This document shows positions 6,852 through 8,533 of a DNA stretch of 8,533 bases, in pieces (within the stretch, counting starts at the first letter, position 1; every line of letters begins with the position of its first letter). Below the pieces are notes generated by a model, which saw nothing but the letters and a program-made list of their open reading frames with translations, made no database searches and had not been told where the DNA came from. Origin of the DNA: Porticoccaceae bacterium (GTDB lineage Bacteria; Pseudomonadota; Gammaproteobacteria; Pseudomonadales; Porticoccaceae); assembly GCA_023255165.1 (NCBI GenBank), contig JALRJD010000070.1:1-8533 (forward strand), given 5' to 3'. The position numbers and the translations under genes are program-made.

Positions 6852-8186
6852 ATGAGAGATAATCAAACAGAACCCACTTTTGAATTGCATGAATGGTTTG
6901 ATGGTGGCGATATTTTTTGTCGTCCGAAAGACAAAAAACGACTTGCCGCCACCATCGATGCGATTGTTGAAAAAGATCTTGGCGTTGCCATTATTGGTTC
7001 CAATGAAGCGATTCTCGATCATTACTGCCGCATGCTGACCGCGCGCATGCGCGAGCACAACCGCTTTGAGCTGGAAGTTTTTTTGCCGGTAACCACCGAT
7101 AGTCTGTTAACCCGCTTTAATGAAATGCTTGCCGAAATCAGCATGGAGCAGGCCTCCGCCAGCCCTGCGCCAGATCAGCCGGTGCGCCTGATGGTGATCA
7201 ATGACGCCCGTATGATTAACGACGAACAGTGGGGGCTGCTGGCGCGACTGCTGTCCGATTTCCCCGGCGTCAATGTCCGCCTGGTGCTGGTGATCAACAA
7301 ATCCGGCTGGCCAGCCCATGAAAACCTGTTAAATACTCTCGGCCGAAAAATGCAGCGCTGGGTGGTGGAGGCGCCGGCCACCGAGGAAGCGCGCGAGCTG
7401 CTCGATGCCGCCGAAGAAAATGGCTACCTGAGCGAAACTGAAGCCCTGTTGATCGATGCCGGGCTCGGCGCAGTGGTCTCCGGCCGACGTGGTGACTATG
7501 ACGATAACAACGAAGAGGGCGAAGCCGATCTCAACGATCTGGATCCGGATTTGCCCAACCTGCCAGAACTGGATATCGATGTTCTGCTCGGCGCGGATGA
7601 CAAGGATGAGCTTCTCGACAACCAACAGTCTCAGACCGGGCAGAATCGTTTTTGGCCGGTGGCCATGATTGTCACTGCGAGCCTGGCGCTAACATTATTG
7701 ATTATCACCTGGCTCTACCCCGGTTATCTTGGCAATACGTTTCAGACTTCGGCGACTGTGGACACGATTGCAGGCGCGGAAACGGGTGAAAGTATCGAAA
7801 GCCGGAATATAAACGTCCCGGGCCAGACGCTATCAGAGAGTGGCGATAATATGACAGCCAACAATGTTACAGCCTATCGAGTTGAATCCATCGCCATACC
7901 CAGCGACGAACAGCTTGAAGCCCGGCGCCTGCAAAAGGCCGAGCAATTAAAGCTAGCGCCCGCAGCGGATAAAGCGCCCGCTGCCGATAAAACGCCCGCT
8001 GCCGATAAAACGCCCGCGGCGGATAAAGCGCCCGCTGCTGATAAAGCGCCCGCAGCGGATAAAGCGCCCGCAGCGGATAAAACGCCCTCAGCCGAACCAA
8101 CGCCCGTAGCCGAACCAACGCCCGTAGCAGATTCAGAGCCCTCAGCAGATCCGTGGCATTGCCCGAGACTACGGCGTCAGCCTTGA
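6852..8186 (+). CDS. DamX/ExeA-like single-pass membrane protein, 3' end lost at a junction
   Basis: The frame gives 444 residues, but the last 10 or so (after about 8151) are probably not native. Residues about 17-195 resemble the ATPase domain of the DamX/ExeA group. The Walker A site is absent (the equivalent loop reads VAIIGSNEAILD), and the Walker B-like strand reads VRLMVINDARMIND (111-124), so nucleotide hydrolysis is unlikely. An acidic, Asp/Glu/Asn/Leu-rich linker spans about 214-256. One membrane segment lies at about 268-292 (starting FWPVAMIV), then a periplasmic region and an (A/T)PAADK repeat stalk from 369. DamX proteins end in a SPOR domain that binds peptidoglycan at the division site; none is present here because the sequence changes identity first. 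In-frame stops at 6813 and 6834 make ATG 6852 the first possible start; there is no clear Shine-Dalgarno. The family call is by overall design, not a firm motif. A role in flagellar placement is only inferred from position after flhB. Confidence 0.6.
   Translation: MRDNQTEPTFELHEWFDGGDIFCRPKDKKRLAATIDAIVEKDLGVAIIGSNEAILDHYCRMLTARMREHNRFELEVFLPVTTDSLLTRFNEMLAEISMEQASASPAPDQPVRLMVINDARMINDEQWGLLARLLSDFPGVNVRLVLVINKSGWPAHENLLNTLGRKMQRWVVEAPATEEARELLDAAEENGYLSETEALLIDAGLGAVVSGRRGDYDDNNEEGEADLNDLDPDLPNLPELDIDVLLGADDKDELLDNQQSQTGQNRFWPVAMIVTASLALTLLIITWLYPGYLGNTFQTSATVDTIAGAETGESIESRNINVPGQTLSESGDNMTANNVTAYRVESIAIPSDEQLEARRLQKAEQLKLAPAADKAPAADKTPAADKTPAADKAPAADKAPAADKAPAADKTPSAEPTPVAEPTPVADSEPSADPWHCPRLRRQP
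7956..8153 (+). repeat. In-frame 18-bp tandem repeat encoding (A/T)PAADK
   Basis: Seven close copies of an 18-bp unit start at 7956, 7974, 7992, 8010, 8028, 8046 and 8064, each encoding APAADK or TPAADK. Four decayed units follow at 8082, 8100, 8118 and 8136 (TPSAEP, TPVAEP, TPVADS, EPSADP). Units 1, 6 and 7 are identical in DNA, while others differ at synonymous third bases in the Ala codons. The repeat forms a Pro/Ala/charged stalk in the periplasmic part of the DamX-like protein. It ends at the point where the sequence changes identity. Confidence 0.9.
8143..8155. other. Sequence junction, flagellar cluster to phage-like sequence
   Basis: Up to about 8151 the DamX frame still follows its repeat pattern (…PSADP). 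From about 8143-8149 a different frame begins to read as a coherent phage-like protein (QQIRGIARDYGVS). The stretch 8143-8153 is compatible with both, so the break cannot be placed exactly and may lie in a few bases of shared sequence. No inverted repeat, target duplication, attachment-like core or tRNA is visible at the join. A chimeric contig seeded by the repeat is the simplest explanation; a real insertion is not excluded. Confidence 0.65.
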
Positions 8187-8533
8187 CGACAACACCCTGA
8201 TGTCGTTCGCTAACAAGATGGCGGTCGGTGAGGAAACCGTCGGATCATTCCAAGACTACGCGTTGACTATCGCCAAATCGCTATACCCGACCCTGTCCGA
8301 ACAGTTCGATCTGGGACGCACGTTCAGTGATCTGACCTCCAACTACCGTGACATTGCGGCAAAGACGTTGGAGATCGACGCTAACTCTATCGATTTCACC
8401 GATCCGCAATGGGCGGTTGCTGTCACCTATCAGCCTGACCCGAAGACTGGGGAGCAGAGGTTGATGAACATGCGTGAATGGCAGGACTATCTGCGTCAGA
8501 CAGAGTCGTTGGGTTATCAGTACACAAGTGAAG
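8143..8533 (+). CDS. Internal fragment of a probable phage virion or tail-associated protein
   Basis: The frame is open from 8128 (in-frame TAG at 8125-8127) to the window end, but convincing protein begins near 8143 and runs for 130 codons with neither start nor stop. The first ATG, at 8200, is inside the conserved-looking part, so the piece enters mid-protein. Its pattern (IARDYGVSLDDNT, then DYALTIAKSLYPTLSEQFD, IAAKTLEIDANSIDFTDPQW, a DPKTGE turn, MREWQDYLRQ, ending near LGYQYT) recalls large structural proteins of tailed phages, especially those of marine and actinobacterial phages. That is recognition by pattern, not a match I could run. It is predicted soluble, with no membrane segment. 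Codons favour C- and G-ending forms more than the upstream genes. It has no functional link to the flagellar genes. Confidence 0.5.

Noticed and set aside
7867..8118. Antisense 83-codon frame with repeated ALYPLR-like units
   Set aside because: It is the complement of the APAADK repeat, which keeps several frames open; there is no ribosome binding site or independent protein signature.
7956..8153. CRISPR array or non-coding tandem repeat
   Set aside because: The units are contiguous 18-bp coding repeats with no spacers and conserve the encoded peptide.
8140..8190. Programmed frameshift joining the DamX-like frame to the downstream frame
   Set aside because: No slippery heptamer or stimulating hairpin is visible, and the downstream protein has nothing in common with a SPOR domain or a DamX C-terminus.

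Overview
The window is a run of flagellar genes on the + strand, arranged as in polarly flagellated Gammaproteobacteria: fliK (5' end missing), fliL, fliM, fliN, fliO, fliP, fliQ, fliR, flhB, then a DamX/ExeA-like membrane protein. Gene order, moderate GC content and protein signatures point to a marine-type gammaproteobacterium, perhaps near Cellvibrionales or Pseudomonadales. The sequence does not fix a genus.

Layout: 1-1214 is the C-terminal part of the hook-length ruler FliK. 1254-3345 encodes the stator-associated FliL and the C-ring proteins FliM and FliN. A 153-bp AT-rich gap before fliM is the only sizeable internal gap and may hold a promoter. 3358-6789 encodes the export-gate proteins FliO, FliP, FliQ, FliR and FlhB. 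These genes are tightly packed, and fliQ/fliR and fliR/flhB each overlap by one base (TGATG). After an A-rich 62-bp gap, 6852 onward encodes a single-pass membrane protein. It has a degenerate ATPase-like cytoplasmic domain and a periplasmic (A/T)PAADK repeat stalk. It sits where flhA or a short intervening gene would usually be found.

The flagellar logic ends abruptly at about 8143-8155. From there to the window end a different reading frame is open and encodes an internal piece of a protein that resembles a phage virion or tail-associated protein. It has no start codon of its own near the join and has nothing to do with flagella. The DamX-like gene loses its expected C-terminus (probably a SPOR domain) at this point. 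Because the join lies at the end of a low-complexity 18-bp repeat, I think a chimeric contig is more likely than a real insertion.

I do not see a novel system here. The points worth a second look are the junction, the DamX-like gene inside a flagellar cluster, the NPEH version of the FlhB self-cleavage motif, and the A-tract region before fliM. I found no tRNA, rRNA, CRISPR array, IS element, convincing terminator or sigma-54 promoter.
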